Origin: an uncultured Ruminococcus sp. | GTDB taxonomy: Bacteria; Bacillota; Clostridia; Oscillospirales; Ruminococcaceae | NCBI GenBank assembly: GCA_934474025.1 | Contig: CAKSMF010000001.1 | Location: 62,001-126,000, forward strand | Reading direction: 5' to 3' | DNA length: 64,000 nucleotides | Part shown: one piece after another, positions 1 through 8,619 of the stretch | Position numbering within the stretch: position 1 is the stretch's first letter | Layout: each line of letters starts with the position of its first letter | The notes under the pieces: model-generated | Seen by the model: only the letters and a program-made list of their open reading frames with translations | Database searches by the model: none | What the model was told of the DNA's origin: nothing | Translations under genes and position numbers: made by a program

Positions 1-1
1 G

Positions 2-2335
2 ATTTTTAAAAAAATTGCCACTGTTGCATCAGCACTTGTTCTTTCTGCCGGAATGGCAAACTGTTTACCAGTCGAAAAGAACGCTAATGCATCTGGTGAC
101 TATAATTATGCTGAAGCACTTCAGAAATCAATGTTTTTCTATGAAGTTCAGCAGGCAGGAAAACTTCCGGAATGGAACATGGTTTCATGGCGTGCTGATT
201 CAATGCTTACCGATGTTGTTCAGGGCGGTTGGTTTGATGCAGGTGACCACTTTAAATTTGCACTTACCAATGCCTATACTGCAAATATGCTTGCATGGGG
301 TCTTATTGAGTACAAAGACGCTGTAAAAAAAGCTGGTTTGTATGACCTTTATACAAAGAATCTTCAATGGGGTCTTGATTATGTAATGGCTTGTGATGAG
401 GGTGACAAAGTTATAGGAACTATCGGTCATCCTAAGATGGACCATGTATGGTGGGGCAGTGCTGAACTTTACGAACGCAAAATGAAACTCCAATACGATA
501 CTGACGAAAGACCTTATGATGAAATAACCTGTACAACAACTATTGCTGATATGGCATCTGCTCTTGCTTCCGGATATATTGTATTCAAAGAAGATAATCC
601 GGAACTCGCTGAACAGTATCTTGAACACGCAAAAAGCTTGTTTGAACTGGCAGACAAAACAAGAAGCAATGATGACCAAGGAGTTCAGAAAGAGTATTAC
701 AATACTAAACAAAGTGGCAGTGACGCTGACTTTATGGACGAACTTTTCCTTGCTGCAAACTGGCTCTATAAGGCAACTGGTGAACAATCATATCTTGATA
801 AGGCTGAAAAAGAATATCTTCCTAATTTAGGCAGAGAAAGTCAGTCAACAGAATACAAGTATACATGGGGCTATTGCTGGGACGATACTATGCAGGGAGC
901 TATTCTCCTCTATGCACAGAATACCGGCAAACAGGAATGGATTGACCATGTTGAAAAACATCTTAAATACTGGACTGATGGTATTTCGCAGGAATGGGGA
1001 GGAGAAAAGAAAGTAAGTTATACTCCTGACGGTCTTGCATGGCTTACAAACTGGGGTTCACTCCGTCACGCTGAAAATACAGCATTCCTTGCAATGCTTG
1101 CATCTGATACTATTTTCAAGGATAATCCTACTCTTAGCAAAAAGTATTCCGAATGGGCTAAATCACAAATGGATTATGCTCTTGGTGATAACGATTTAGG
1201 TATGAGTTATGTTCTTGGAATGGGTGAAAAGAATCCTATAAACGTTCACCACAGAACAGCAAGTGGCGTTCATGATGACCACTGGAATGAACTCGGAACA
1301 GTTGACGAAGACGGCAATCCGGTTAAAGACCCTAAGTGGCAGACTGAATATGCACATATTCTTTATGGTGCTCTTGAGGGCGGTCCATCACAGGACGGAA
1401 GTTTCAAGGATAACAATGCTTCATATGAAAATACTGAAGTTGCTATTGACTATAATGCAGGATTTACAGCTTGTCTTTGTGCTATGATTAATGCTTATGG
1501 CGGTGAACCTCTTGCAGATTTCCCTCCGGAAGAAGAAGTTAAATGGCCTGAATTTCTTGTAAAAGCTTCTTTCAATCAGAAAACAGACAGCTATACAGAA
1601 ATAAAAGCTTATGCTATGAACCATTCTGCATGGCCGGCAAGAGTTATAAAGGATTTATCATATAATTACTATTTTGATATCTCAGAACTTGTTGAACAAG
1701 GCTTCTCAATTGATGATGTACAGGTTACTAAAGGTACTGACCAGCACAGCGGTGATGAAGGTGTAGCTACAGTTTCCGATCCTATACATTATGACGGAAA
1801 TATATATTATGTAAAGGTTACTTTCGGTGACGGCAGAGTTGTTATGCCAACTGGTCAATCTGAACACCGTTCAGAATTACAATTTAGAATAGGTATTCCG
1901 GATAATCTTAAAACTGCTGACGGCAGTAAACCTGTTTGGAATGCTGATAATGATTATTCCGCTAAAGGTCTTGTACAGGGCGGGGAAGACAGCATGATTG
2001 AAACTCCTTATATCACAATGTATGACGGCGATACTCTTATATGGGGTGAAGAACCTGACGGCACTAAGCCAAGTGAAACAACAACTGCTTCCGGCACTGA
2101 CAAAACAAAGCTCGGTGATGCTAATGAAGATGGAGAAATAACTATTGCTGATGCTGTTGTTATCATGCAGACGCTTGCAAATAGTGATGAATTTAAGCTT
2201 TCTGAGCAGGCAGCGAAAAATGCTGATGTTACCGGAAACGGTGACGGCGTTACAAATAAAGATGCTCTTGCTATTCAATGTTATATAGCAGATATAGTTA
2301 AGAGTTTCCCTGTTGATGATGTTTCTCTTGTCTGA
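2..2335 (+). CDS. GH9 endoglucanase with CBM3c and dockerin (5' end cut by window)
   Basis: Secreted cellulase that hydrolyses beta-1,4-glucan; cellulosome subunit. The frame is open to the window edge and reads IFKKIATVASALVLSAG before the first ATG (53), i.e. a signal peptide, so the true start lies outside. GH9 hallmarks: the DAGDH motif (near 235-250), HHRTASG (near 1250) and the C-terminal NTEVAIDYNAGF with the catalytic-acid Glu (near 1430-1460). From about 1535 to 2045 there is a CBM3c-like domain fused directly to the catalytic module, the architecture of processive 'theme B' GH9 enzymes. A short Thr-rich linker leads to a dockerin (about 2105-2325) with two Asp/Asn-rich calcium loops. 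It ends 47 bases before a strong terminator. The enzyme class is firm; substrate mode (processive endoglucanase) is inferred from architecture. Confidence 0.95.
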   Translation: MFKKIATVASALVLSAGMANCLPVEKNANASGDYNYAEALQKSMFFYEVQQAGKLPEWNMVSWRADSMLTDVVQGGWFDAGDHFKFALTNAYTANMLAWGLIEYKDAVKKAGLYDLYTKNLQWGLDYVMACDEGDKVIGTIGHPKMDHVWWGSAELYERKMKLQYDTDERPYDEITCTTTIADMASALASGYIVFKEDNPELAEQYLEHAKSLFELADKTRSNDDQGVQKEYYNTKQSGSDADFMDELFLAANWLYKATGEQSYLDKAEKEYLPNLGRESQSTEYKYTWGYCWDDTMQGAILLYAQNTGKQEWIDHVEKHLKYWTDGISQEWGGEKKVSYTPDGLAWLTNWGSLRHAENTAFLAMLASDTIFKDNPTLSKKYSEWAKSQMDYALGDNDLGMSYVLGMGEKNPINVHHRTASGVHDDHWNELGTVDEDGNPVKDPKWQTEYAHILYGALEGGPSQDGSFKDNNASYENTEVAIDYNAGFTACLCAMINAYGGEPLADFPPEEEVKWPEFLVKASFNQKTDSYTEIKAYAMNHSAWPARVIKDLSYNYYFDISELVEQGFSIDDVQVTKGTDQHSGDEGVATVSDPIHYDGNIYYVKVTFGDGRVVMPTGQSEHRSELQFRIGIPDNLKTADGSKPVWNADNDYSAKGLVQGGEDSMIETPYITMYDGDTLIWGEEPDGTKPSETTTASGTDKTKLGDANEDGEITIADAVVIMQTLANSDEFKLSEQAAKNADVTGNGDGVTNKDALAIQCYIADIVKSFPVDDVSLV

Positions 2336-2381
2336 TTTTTTAATATTTTAGAATAATATATAACTTATTAACAATATTGAC

Positions 2382-2412
2382 ACAAAAAGGAAGCTCGCTT
2401 CCTTTTTGTATT
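2382..2412 (+). terminator. Rho-independent terminator of the first GH9 gene
   Basis: Perfect 12-bp stem (2382-2393 with 2398-2409), CTCG loop, A-tract and T-tract in the arms, followed by ATTTTT. Confidence 0.88.
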
Positions 2413-2485
2413 TTTCTTGTGTTGTATGAAATGCACAAAAAATATATCCACATATTAGGAAATACAACGAAATTCTGAAAACCTA

Positions 2486-2514
2486 TTTACTTTTTTTGCA
2501 GGATATAATATAAT
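2486..2514 (+). promoter_or_regulatory. Promoter of the second GH9 gene
   Basis: TTTACT (2486-2491), 17-bp spacer, TATAAT (2509-2514). Predicted start near 2521, directly at the foot of the leader hairpin. No other gene lies between here and 2652. Confidence 0.6.
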
Positions 2515-2518
2515 AAGA

Positions 2519-2615
2519 TTGATAAGTGAAGGGTTTGGTGCAAGTCCTTATAGGGACAACCGCTTATCAATGTTTTGTAGTATAATCATAGTGTTTGCAC
2601 TGGCACTATGTTATA
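2519..2615 (+). promoter_or_regulatory. Structured 5' leader of the GH9 cellobiohydrolase-type gene
   Basis: Two stem-loops. Hairpin 1: TTGATAAG (2519-2526) pairs with CTTATCAA (2563-2570); inside it GGTT (2532-2535) pairs with AACC (2558-2561) and GTCC (2544-2547) with GGAC (2554-2557). Hairpin 2: CATAGTG (2587-2593) pairs with CACTATG (2604-2610), extended by TATAA/TTATA with one bulged T. It begins at the predicted transcription start and ends before the ribosome-binding site. I could not match it to a known riboswitch; it may be an mRNA-stabilising 5' structure or a regulatory leader. Confidence 0.55.
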
Positions 2616-2651
2616 ATTAAATTTTTATATTTCTAAGGGAGGGCACTAACA

Positions 2652-5600
2652 ATGCATAAGACATTTGGTAAAAAAATTGCCGGCGGACTTATGGCAGCAG
2701 CTATGGCAGTATCAGCAGCTACAGCTGTTATCGCTCCTATGGGAGCATTTGCAGGTGACCAGCTCGGACAGTCTACTTTCGATGAAGGTATCGGTCTTCC
2801 GTGGCATACTTGCGAAACTAACCCCGCTAAGCAGTCATTTAACATTAAAGATGGCACTTATAACGTTACTATCGTAAATAATGACGGTCCAGAATCAAGA
2901 TGGGATCTTCAGCTTCGTCACAGAGGACTCAAGATTGAGTCAGGTCATACATATAAGATTCACTGGGAAGTAGAAGCTTCTACAGCTGGTCAGATGTATA
3001 CAAAGCTCGGTGACTACGGCGGAAAAAATGAAGTATGGCACAATAACATGAGTGACGGCGGTAAGGGCTTTAACGAAACTTGGGATTGTGTTCAGATTCA
3101 GGCAGGTAAAAACTCTTTTGATGCTACATTTACTGCTGATAAGACTGTTGAAGTTGCTGAATGGGCATTTCATTATGGTGGTAAGGGTGAGCACCAGCCT
3201 GTTGACTGTTTCCCTAATGATACAGTACTCAAGTTTGATAACCTTACTCTTGAAGATACAACAAGTGATGCTAACGACTTTGATAAGACAAATGAATTCG
3301 GTGTAATTAGACCTAAGTCAAACGTTCGTCTTAATCAGATTGGTTACTATCCAAACCTTGCTAAGAAAGCTTCTTATGTAACAGATGCTTCTCAACCTCT
3401 TGATTTTGAAATCCGTGATGCTTCTGGTAACGCTGTTTACACTGGTAAAACTACAGTATTTGGTGAAGACCCAGATTCTGGTACTTCCAAAACACAGCAG
3501 GTTACAGTTGGTGATGAAGAATTAACAAAGTACAAGGATACTGGTGCTAATGTACATATAATTGACTTCTCAGATTTCACAACTCCTGGCGTATACACAA
3601 TCTTTGTTAAGGATACAACAGGTATTTCAGGCACACAGTCTGGTCTTAAGGAAGGTGCTTACGATACAACAATGGACGGCGACAAAGTTATGTGGCATAA
3701 CTGGGTAACAGATATTGACTATGTAATGAATGCCAGCCATGAATTCCGTATTGATGAAAATATCTATGATGACGGTCTTGTAAAGAATTCTCTTAACTAT
3801 TTCTATCAGAACCGTTCAGGTGTTCCAATTGAATCACAGTATATTACATCAGGTGATGCTTCCACACTTTCACATAGTGAATATGGTCATAATCCTGATA
3901 CAGCATATGTTCAGTCTAAGTGGGTTAAGTCCTATGCTGGTGACTTCTCAGACGGTGACAAGACATACTCAATCGATGTAACAGGCGGTTGGTATGATGC
4001 TGGTGACCACGGTAAATACGTAGTTAATGGTGGTGTTTCTGTATGGACTCTCCAGAATGCTTACGAAATCTCAAAGAAGAACGGCAATGATGCTAAGTGG
4101 ACAGACGGAACAATTGCTATTCCTGAAAATAAAGACAGTGCTCCTGATATTCTTGATGAAGCAAGAGTTGAACTTGAATTCATGCTCGAGATGATGGTTA
4201 AGAGCGGTGACCCGTACTGGGGCAAGTATGAAGGCATGGTTTACCACAAGATGCACGACCACAAGTGGACTGGTCTTGCTATCCACGCTTGGAAGTATGA
4301 AGGCTTTGACAATTGTATTCGTATTGTAAAGCCACCAACGCTTGCTGCTACTTATAACCTTGCTGCTACAGCTGCACAGGCTGCACGTCTCTGGAAGGGC
4401 ATTGATGATGCATTCGCTGATGAGTGTCTTGCTGCTGCTAAGAAGGCTTATGATGCTGCTAACAAGAACTTCTATGCTTATAGCGATGCAGAAGCTACTA
4501 ATCCAACATCACTTTATGCTCCTATGGATCAGGCTATCGGTGGCGGTGCTTACGGTGATACTTATGTTGAAGATGATAAGTACTGGGCAGCTTGTGAACT
4601 TTACTCAACAACAGGTGATAACACATATTATAATGACCTTAAATCTTATTCAAATACTGATGATAAGTCTGGCAATGATAAGGCATTCAGCTTGACATAT
4701 ACCCTTGGTGGTGGTGAAAACAATGGTTCATTCAGTTCATTCAACTGGGGTTGTACAGCTGGTCTTGGTACACTTTCACTTTACCTCAGTGACAATACAA
4801 GTGCAGAAGATAAGGCTAAGATTGATGAATCTATTACAAAGGTTGCTGATGAATACATTAAGCAAATGAATTCTCAGGGTATGGGTATTCCTTATAAGGG
4901 AGCTACATTTACTGATGGCGTTAACATTGGTAAAGATGAAGATGGTAATCTCATTAAAATTACTGGTTATGAATGGGGTTCAAACTCATTTGTTATCAAC
5001 AATGCAATCGTTATGGCTTATGCTTACGATTCAACTAAGGACATTAAGTACATGAACGGTGCTGCTGAAGCTCTTGACTACATCTTCGGACGTAATGGTC
5101 TTGACTTCTCTTATGTATCCGGCTATGGTACAACAAGTCTCACATATCCTCACCACAGATTCTGGGCTCATGGCGTAGATGCTAACTTCCCACTTGCACC
5201 TGCTGGTGTACTTTCAGGTGGTCCTGGTGCAGGTATGCAAGACCCATACATTGGCGGTCTTGGCTACCAGAGAGGTACTCTTGCTAACCAGAAGTGCTAT
5301 GTTGACAACGCTGAAGCTTGGTCTGTAAACGAAGTTACTATCAACTGGAACTCACCTCTCGTATGGATGTCTGCATTCATGCTTGATGAAGCTGCTAAGG
5401 CTGATGGTACTGTTGACCCAACAAAGCCAACACAGCCTACAACAGGTGACGGTAAAGTTACTCTTTGGGGTGACACAAACGTTGACGGCGAAGTAACTAT
5501 CGCTGACGCAGTTCTTATCATGCAGTCACTTGCAAATGCTGATGAATATACAATTACTGCACAGGGTCAGCTCAATGGCGACGTAGTTGACAATGGCGGT

Positions 5601-5696
5601 GGTATCACAACTGTTGATGCTCTTGGTATTCAGTCTTATATTGCAGATATTATTACTGCTGACCAGTTCCCGATTTCATCAAGTGAACTTGGCTAA
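2652..5696 (+). CDS. GH9 cellulase/cellobiohydrolase (CBM4-like, Ig-like, GH9, dockerin)
   Basis: Secreted 1014-residue cellulosomal cellulase. Order: signal peptide (1-35, cut near AGAFA-like AFAG); a beta-sandwich resembling CBM4/9 family modules (about 36-205); the CelD-type Ig-like domain starting RPKSNVRLNQIGYYP (about 217-325); GH9 catalytic domain (about 340-915) with GGWYDAGDHGKY, HHRFWAHG and the catalytic-acid region NEVTINWNSPLVW; a Pro/Thr linker; a dockerin (about 936-1014). This is the layout of the CbhA/CelK group of clostridial GH9 enzymes, so cellobiohydrolase activity is likely but inferred. The ATG at 2652 follows AAGGGAGGG at the right distance. Preceded by its own promoter and structured leader and followed by a terminator, so monocistronic. 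Codon choice is more biased to abundant-type codons than in the first GH9 gene, suggesting strong expression. Confidence 0.95.
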   Translation: MHKTFGKKIAGGLMAAAMAVSAATAVIAPMGAFAGDQLGQSTFDEGIGLPWHTCETNPAKQSFNIKDGTYNVTIVNNDGPESRWDLQLRHRGLKIESGHTYKIHWEVEASTAGQMYTKLGDYGGKNEVWHNNMSDGGKGFNETWDCVQIQAGKNSFDATFTADKTVEVAEWAFHYGGKGEHQPVDCFPNDTVLKFDNLTLEDTTSDANDFDKTNEFGVIRPKSNVRLNQIGYYPNLAKKASYVTDASQPLDFEIRDASGNAVYTGKTTVFGEDPDSGTSKTQQVTVGDEELTKYKDTGANVHIIDFSDFTTPGVYTIFVKDTTGISGTQSGLKEGAYDTTMDGDKVMWHNWVTDIDYVMNASHEFRIDENIYDDGLVKNSLNYFYQNRSGVPIESQYITSGDASTLSHSEYGHNPDTAYVQSKWVKSYAGDFSDGDKTYSIDVTGGWYDAGDHGKYVVNGGVSVWTLQNAYEISKKNGNDAKWTDGTIAIPENKDSAPDILDEARVELEFMLEMMVKSGDPYWGKYEGMVYHKMHDHKWTGLAIHAWKYEGFDNCIRIVKPPTLAATYNLAATAAQAARLWKGIDDAFADECLAAAKKAYDAANKNFYAYSDAEATNPTSLYAPMDQAIGGGAYGDTYVEDDKYWAACELYSTTGDNTYYNDLKSYSNTDDKSGNDKAFSLTYTLGGGENNGSFSSFNWGCTAGLGTLSLYLSDNTSAEDKAKIDESITKVADEYIKQMNSQGMGIPYKGATFTDGVNIGKDEDGNLIKITGYEWGSNSFVINNAIVMAYAYDSTKDIKYMNGAAEALDYIFGRNGLDFSYVSGYGTTSLTYPHHRFWAHGVDANFPLAPAGVLSGGPGAGMQDPYIGGLGYQRGTLANQKCYVDNAEAWSVNEVTINWNSPLVWMSAFMLDEAAKADGTVDPTKPTQPTTGDGKVTLWGDTNVDGEVTIADAVLIMQSLANADEYTITAQGQLNGDVVDNGGGITTVDALGIQSYIADIITADQFPISSSELG

Positions 5697-5701
5697 TTTA
5701 T

Positions 5702-5737
5702 AAAAAAATAGAGGACATTTCGGTGTCCTCTTTTTTT
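5702..5737 (+). terminator. Terminator of the second GH9 gene
   Basis: GAGGACA (5711-5717) pairs with TGTCCTC (5724-5730), loop TTTCGG, followed by seven T. Confidence 0.9.
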
Positions 5738-5771
5738 ATTCTTAAATCAAAAATTGATTTTTTAAGGCAAT

Positions 5772-5806
5772 AATAAAAAAACTTCCCTTTTAATGAAAGG
5801 GAAGTT
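5772..5806 (-). terminator. Terminator of the ribosomal protein operon
   Basis: ACTTCCCTTT (5781-5790) pairs with AAAGGGAAGT (5796-5805); on the minus strand the stem is followed by a T-run (5772-5780). It ends the rpmG-rplA transcript just after rplA. Confidence 0.88.
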
Positions 5807-5823
5807 AATTTTTATAAAGTCAA

Positions 5824-6519
5824 TCAAACACCATATTTAGCTGTTGCAACTGGAACGCCAGGACCCATTGTTGAAGTAACTGTGCATGATTTAAGGTAAG
5901 TACCCTTAGCAGCAGCAGGCTTAGCCTTTACAATAGCGTCCATAAGAACAGAGAAGTTTTCTTCGAGTTTAGCAGCACCGAAAGAAGCTTTTCCGATAGG
6001 GCAGTGAATAATGTTTGTCTTGTCAAGACGGTATTCAATCTTACCAGCCTTAGCTTCTGTAACAGCCTTTGCAACATCAGGAGTTACAGTACCAGCCTTT
6101 GGGTTTGGCATGAGACCACGAGGTCCGAGAATCTTACCGAGACGACCAACAAGACCCATCATATCAGGTGAAGCAACAACAACATCGAAATCCATCCAGT
6201 TTTCTTTCTGAATCTTTTCAACCATGTCCATGCCACCAACATAATCAGCACCAGCAGCCTGAGCAGCTTCGTATTTATCTTCCTTGCAGAATACGAGTAC
6301 TCTTACATTCTTACCAGTACCATTTGGAAGAACAACAGCACCTCTTACCTGCTGGTCAGCGTGTCTTGAGTCAACACCAAGACGAATATGTGCTTCAATA
6401 GTTTCATCAAACTTAGCCTTTGCGTTCTGGCAAACTAAGTCGAGAGCCTCTGCGGACTCATAAAGCTTTGCAAAATCGACAGTCTTTGCACTGTCAACAT
6501 ATCTTTTGCCGTGTTTCAT
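5824..6519 (-). CDS. rplA: Ribosomal protein L1
   Basis: Large-subunit protein that builds the L1 stalk on 23S rRNA and, in several bacteria, represses its own operon by binding mRNA. 231 residues, the normal bacterial length, with the family segments GTGKNVRVLVF, DVVVASPDMMGLVGRLGKILGPRG and the C-terminal LKSCTVTSTMGPGV. ATG is preceded by AGGAGGAAAT. It follows rplK after an unusually long 126-base spacer that holds hairpins (see the separate entry). A terminator follows at once, so rplJ-rplL, the usual next genes, are not co-transcribed here. Confidence 0.98.
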   Translation of the reverse strand: MKHGKRYVDSAKTVDFAKLYESAEALDLVCQNAKAKFDETIEAHIRLGVDSRHADQQVRGAVVLPNGTGKNVRVLVFCKEDKYEAAQAAGADYVGGMDMVEKIQKENWMDFDVVVASPDMMGLVGRLGKILGPRGLMPNPKAGTVTPDVAKAVTEAKAGKIEYRLDKTNIIHCPIGKASFGAAKLEENFSVLMDAIVKAKPAAAKGTYLKSCTVTSTMGPGVPVATAKYGV

Positions 6520-6645
6520 TATATTTCCTCCTGTTTAAGTGGTAATACCGCACTGCCTATAGCAGAACGGTTAGCGGAATTTTCCTCCCACCGTTTAGAA
6601 GTCGGAATGGGAAAAACTTTTCCCTTTCGTCATTCAAAAAATTAA
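6520..6645 (-). promoter_or_regulatory. Structured rplK-rplA spacer with motif shared with the rplK leader
   Basis: Read on the minus strand, a perfect hairpin GGGAAAA/TTTTCCC (6609-6624) is followed by GACTTC, then GGTGGGAGG (complement of 6584-6603). AACGGT in this segment can pair with a downstream ACCGTT, and that same ACCG can alternatively pair with CGGT around the CTGC-TATA-GGCAG hairpin (6549-6570). The same GACTTC...GTGGGAG motif occurs before rplK. It may be an r-protein (L1?) control site; the function is inferred. Confidence 0.4.
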
Positions 6646-7071
6646 TTAATCAACAACTACAACGCCCATAGAACGTGCAGTACCAGCAATCATGCTCATA
6701 GCTGCTTCAAGAGAACCTGCATTAAGGTCAGGCATCTTCTGTTCAGCGATTTTCTGAACCTGTTCTTTAGTGATGTTAGCAACCTTTGTCTTATTAGGAA
6801 CTCCTGAACCGCTGTTGATATTGCAAGCCTTCTTGATGAGGACAGCAGCCGGAGGAGTCTTTGTTATAAATGAGAATGAACGGTCTGCATAAACAGTGAT
6901 AACAACAGGGATAATCATACCGATGTCGTTTTTAGTTCTCTCATTGAATTCCTTTGTGAATGCCATGATATTAACGCCGTGCTGACCAAGTGCCGGACCA
7001 ACAGGCGGTGCAGGAGTAGCCTTTCCTGCTGCGATTTGAAGCTTAATGTAGCCAACTACTTTCTGTGCCAT
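6646..7071 (-). CDS. rplK: Ribosomal protein L11
   Basis: Large-subunit protein of the GTPase-associated centre, binding 23S rRNA near the L10-L12 stalk. 141 residues from the ATG at 7071; a longer frame starting at 7110 would add 13 residues without family support, and the GGAGG at 7081-7085 fixes 7071. Family motifs: KLQIAAGKATPAPPVGPALG, the FTKEFNERT loop and the C-terminal GTARSMGV. It lies between nusG and rplA, the standard order. Confidence 0.97.
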   Translation of the reverse strand: MAQKVVGYIKLQIAAGKATPAPPVGPALGQHGVNIMAFTKEFNERTKNDIGMIIPVVITVYADRSFSFITKTPPAAVLIKKACNINSGSGVPNKTKVANITKEQVQKIAEQKMPDLNAGSLEAAMSMIAGTARSMGVVVVD

Positions 7072-7121
7072 GTATTCGCACCTCCATAAATGTGGTAAAT
7101 GGCGAGGCAAGAATTATTTTA

Positions 7122-7160
7122 CCTCTCCCACTGAAGTCTTTTTAGACTTCTTTTTTGACC
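7122..7160 (-). promoter_or_regulatory. rplK leader hairpin and shared GACTTC-GTGGGAG motif
   Basis: On the minus strand GAAGTC and GACTTC form a hairpin with a short A-rich loop (about 7133-7150), followed directly by AGTGGGAGAGG (complement of 7122-7132). A closely similar motif precedes rplA. No terminator T-run follows the hairpin, so it is more likely a control or processing site. Confidence 0.35.
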
Positions 7161-7164
7161 TGAA

Positions 7165-7692
7165 CTAATCCTCCACTGTAACTACCTGATTAATAGGCAG
7201 AGTTGTGGGGGTTTCACGACCGAACATTGAAACAAGTAAATCAACGGTACGGTCTTCAATGTTGATACTTTGAACGATACCTGTAAATCCGTCCATAGCA
7301 GTACCTGAAATCTGAACAGTATCGCCGACTTTGAAGTTTACTTCAACAGAAGAAACATCAATGCCGAAGAGCTTTTTAACTTCCTCTTCACTGAGGGGAG
7401 TAGGGTCAGATGCAGGACCTACAAAACCGGTGCAACCTCTGGTATTTCTTACGATATACCATGTATCATCAGTAACAACCATTTTAATAAGGACATAACC
7501 CGGATAGGTTTTGCGTTCTACCTCTTTGGTTTTGCCGTCGGTGATTTCAGTCACCTTTTCAGTAGGAACTCTAACTTCTTGGATAAGCTCATGAAGCTTG
7601 CGGTTTTCAACAATCTTTTCAATGTTCTGGGCTACTTTATTTTCATAGCCTGAGTAAGTGTGTACAACGTACCATCTTGCTGCTTCTGACAT
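7165..7692 (-). CDS. nusG: Transcription elongation/termination factor NusG
   Basis: Binds the RNA polymerase clamp and modulates pausing and termination. 175 residues: NGN domain (about 1-110) opening with RWYVVHTYSGYE and containing YPGYVLIKM and NTRGCTGFVG, then a KOW domain (about 120-175) with VGDTVQISGTAMDGFTGIV. Start at 7692 has an AGGAGG-type site upstream. It sits between secE and rplK as in nearly all Firmicutes. Confidence 0.98.
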   Translation of the reverse strand: MSEAARWYVVHTYSGYENKVAQNIEKIVENRKLHELIQEVRVPTEKVTEITDGKTKEVERKTYPGYVLIKMVVTDDTWYIVRNTRGCTGFVGPASDPTPLSEEEVKKLFGIDVSSVEVNFKVGDTVQISGTAMDGFTGIVQSINIEDRTVDLLVSMFGRETPTTLPINQVVTVED

Positions 7693-7722
7693 TACAAATC
7701 CTCCTTAGAATTTCCGTTCTGA

Positions 7723-8049
7723 TTACTGGTAGATGAACCTAAGCAAAGCAAGGAAGCCTTCGTCAAGAAGTCCGACAAGGACAGCTGACATTGCTATAAC
7801 TCCAACAACAACAGAAGTATTTGTTACCACTGTTTTCTTTGTAGGCCATACTACTTTTTTAAATTCGACTTTTAAGTCATGAAACCATTTTCCGACTTTA
7901 CCTTTTTCCTTTTTTTCGGAATTTTTGTTGTCGGCTTTTTTGTTTGCTTTGGAATCAGCTGTTTTATTAGATTTTTTATCATTGCTTACAGCAGTTTCTT
8001 TAGCAGGTTTCTTTTTTTCGGGAGTTGTTTTTTCATTTTCCTTAGCCAT
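7723..8049 (-). CDS. secE: Preprotein translocase subunit SecE
   Basis: Essential membrane clamp of the SecYEG channel. 108 residues: a long Lys/Asn/Asp-rich N-terminal extension (1-50), then the SecE core with the amphipathic helix DLKVEFKKVVWPTKK (about 60-75) and one membrane segment (about 77-100). Most Firmicute SecE proteins are near 60 residues, so the charged extension is the only odd feature; it looks like low-complexity padding. The ATG lies 30 bases from the NusG frame and 18 from rpmG. Confidence 0.96.
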   Translation of the reverse strand: MAKENEKTTPEKKKPAKETAVSNDKKSNKTADSKANKKADNKNSEKKEKGKVGKWFHDLKVEFKKVVWPTKKTVVTNTSVVVGVIAMSAVLVGLLDEGFLALLRFIYQ

Positions 8050-8067
8050 TAGAAATGTGCCTCCCGA

Positions 8068-8217
8068 TTACTTTGTTTCTTTGTGAAGAGTATGTTTACG
8101 GCAGAACTTGCAATGCTTGTTCATTTCAAGTCTGTCGGGGTCATTCTTCTTGTTTTTCTTAGAAACATAGTTGCGCTGCTTGCATTCTGTACAAGCTAAA
8201 GTAACCTTTACTCTCAT
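8068..8217 (-). CDS. rpmG: Ribosomal protein L33
   Basis: 49-residue zinc-binding large-subunit protein, starting MRVKVTLACTECKQRNY and containing two CxxC pairs (C9/C12 and C36/C39), so the zinc-containing (C+) form. ATG at 8215-8217 with GGAGG just upstream. First gene of the rpmG-secE-nusG-rplK-rplA operon, directly behind the promoter at 8320-8348. Confidence 0.95.
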   Translation of the reverse strand: MRVKVTLACTECKQRNYVSKKNKKNDPDRLEMNKHCKFCRKHTLHKETK

Positions 8218-8319
8218 ATCGGCACCTCCTGAATTAGTCTTCTTCCGGATAAACGGAATAGGTCTTGTTTGCCTCCCTCATAAAAGGGTAAAAAATAAAA
8301 CCCCAAACGAGGTAAATTA

Positions 8320-8348
8320 ATTATAACATGTAAATTTGCCGTTGTCAA
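8320..8348 (-). promoter_or_regulatory. Promoter of the rpmG-secE-nusG-rplKA operon
   Basis: On the minus strand TTGACA (8343-8348), 17-bp spacer, TATAAT (8320-8325) with an extended TGn. Near-consensus, fitting a highly expressed ribosomal operon. About 100 bases of leader follow before rpmG. Confidence 0.85.
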
Positions 8349-8619
8349 GAGTTTTTCGGAAATTTTTTAAAGAAATTATATAAACAAAATAATATTGGGA
8401 TATACATTATATATAATTTTTCTGAAAACTGTATCAGTTGATTATTTGTGCAGAAACGAATCTTGCAAAAGCACAAAATATCAGTTAACGAGTATTATTT
8501 ATCATTGTTTTTGTCAATTTTTTACAGTATAATATAAACAACGAAAAACAAAGTGCGAAAGTTGCACAGATTATAAAGAACTTTATTTTAATGTCATTAT
8601 ATTTACGGAGGAATGCAAA
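8349..8619. other. Divergent intergenic region between rpmG promoter and pectate lyase gene
   Basis: AT-rich. A plausible plus-strand promoter lies at 8505-8533 (TTGTTT, 17 bp, TATAAT) giving about an 80-base leader and an RBS (ACGGAGGAA) before 8620. I see nothing convincing in 8349-8500. Confidence 0.4.

Noticed and set aside
1..52. ATG at 53 as the start of the first GH9 gene
   Set aside because: The frame continues upstream as a clear signal peptide, so the ATG is internal and the gene is cut by the window.
2595..2617. TTGCAC plus TATAAT as the GH9 promoter
   Set aside because: The spacer is only 11 bp and both elements fall in the second leader hairpin; the promoter at 2486 fits better.
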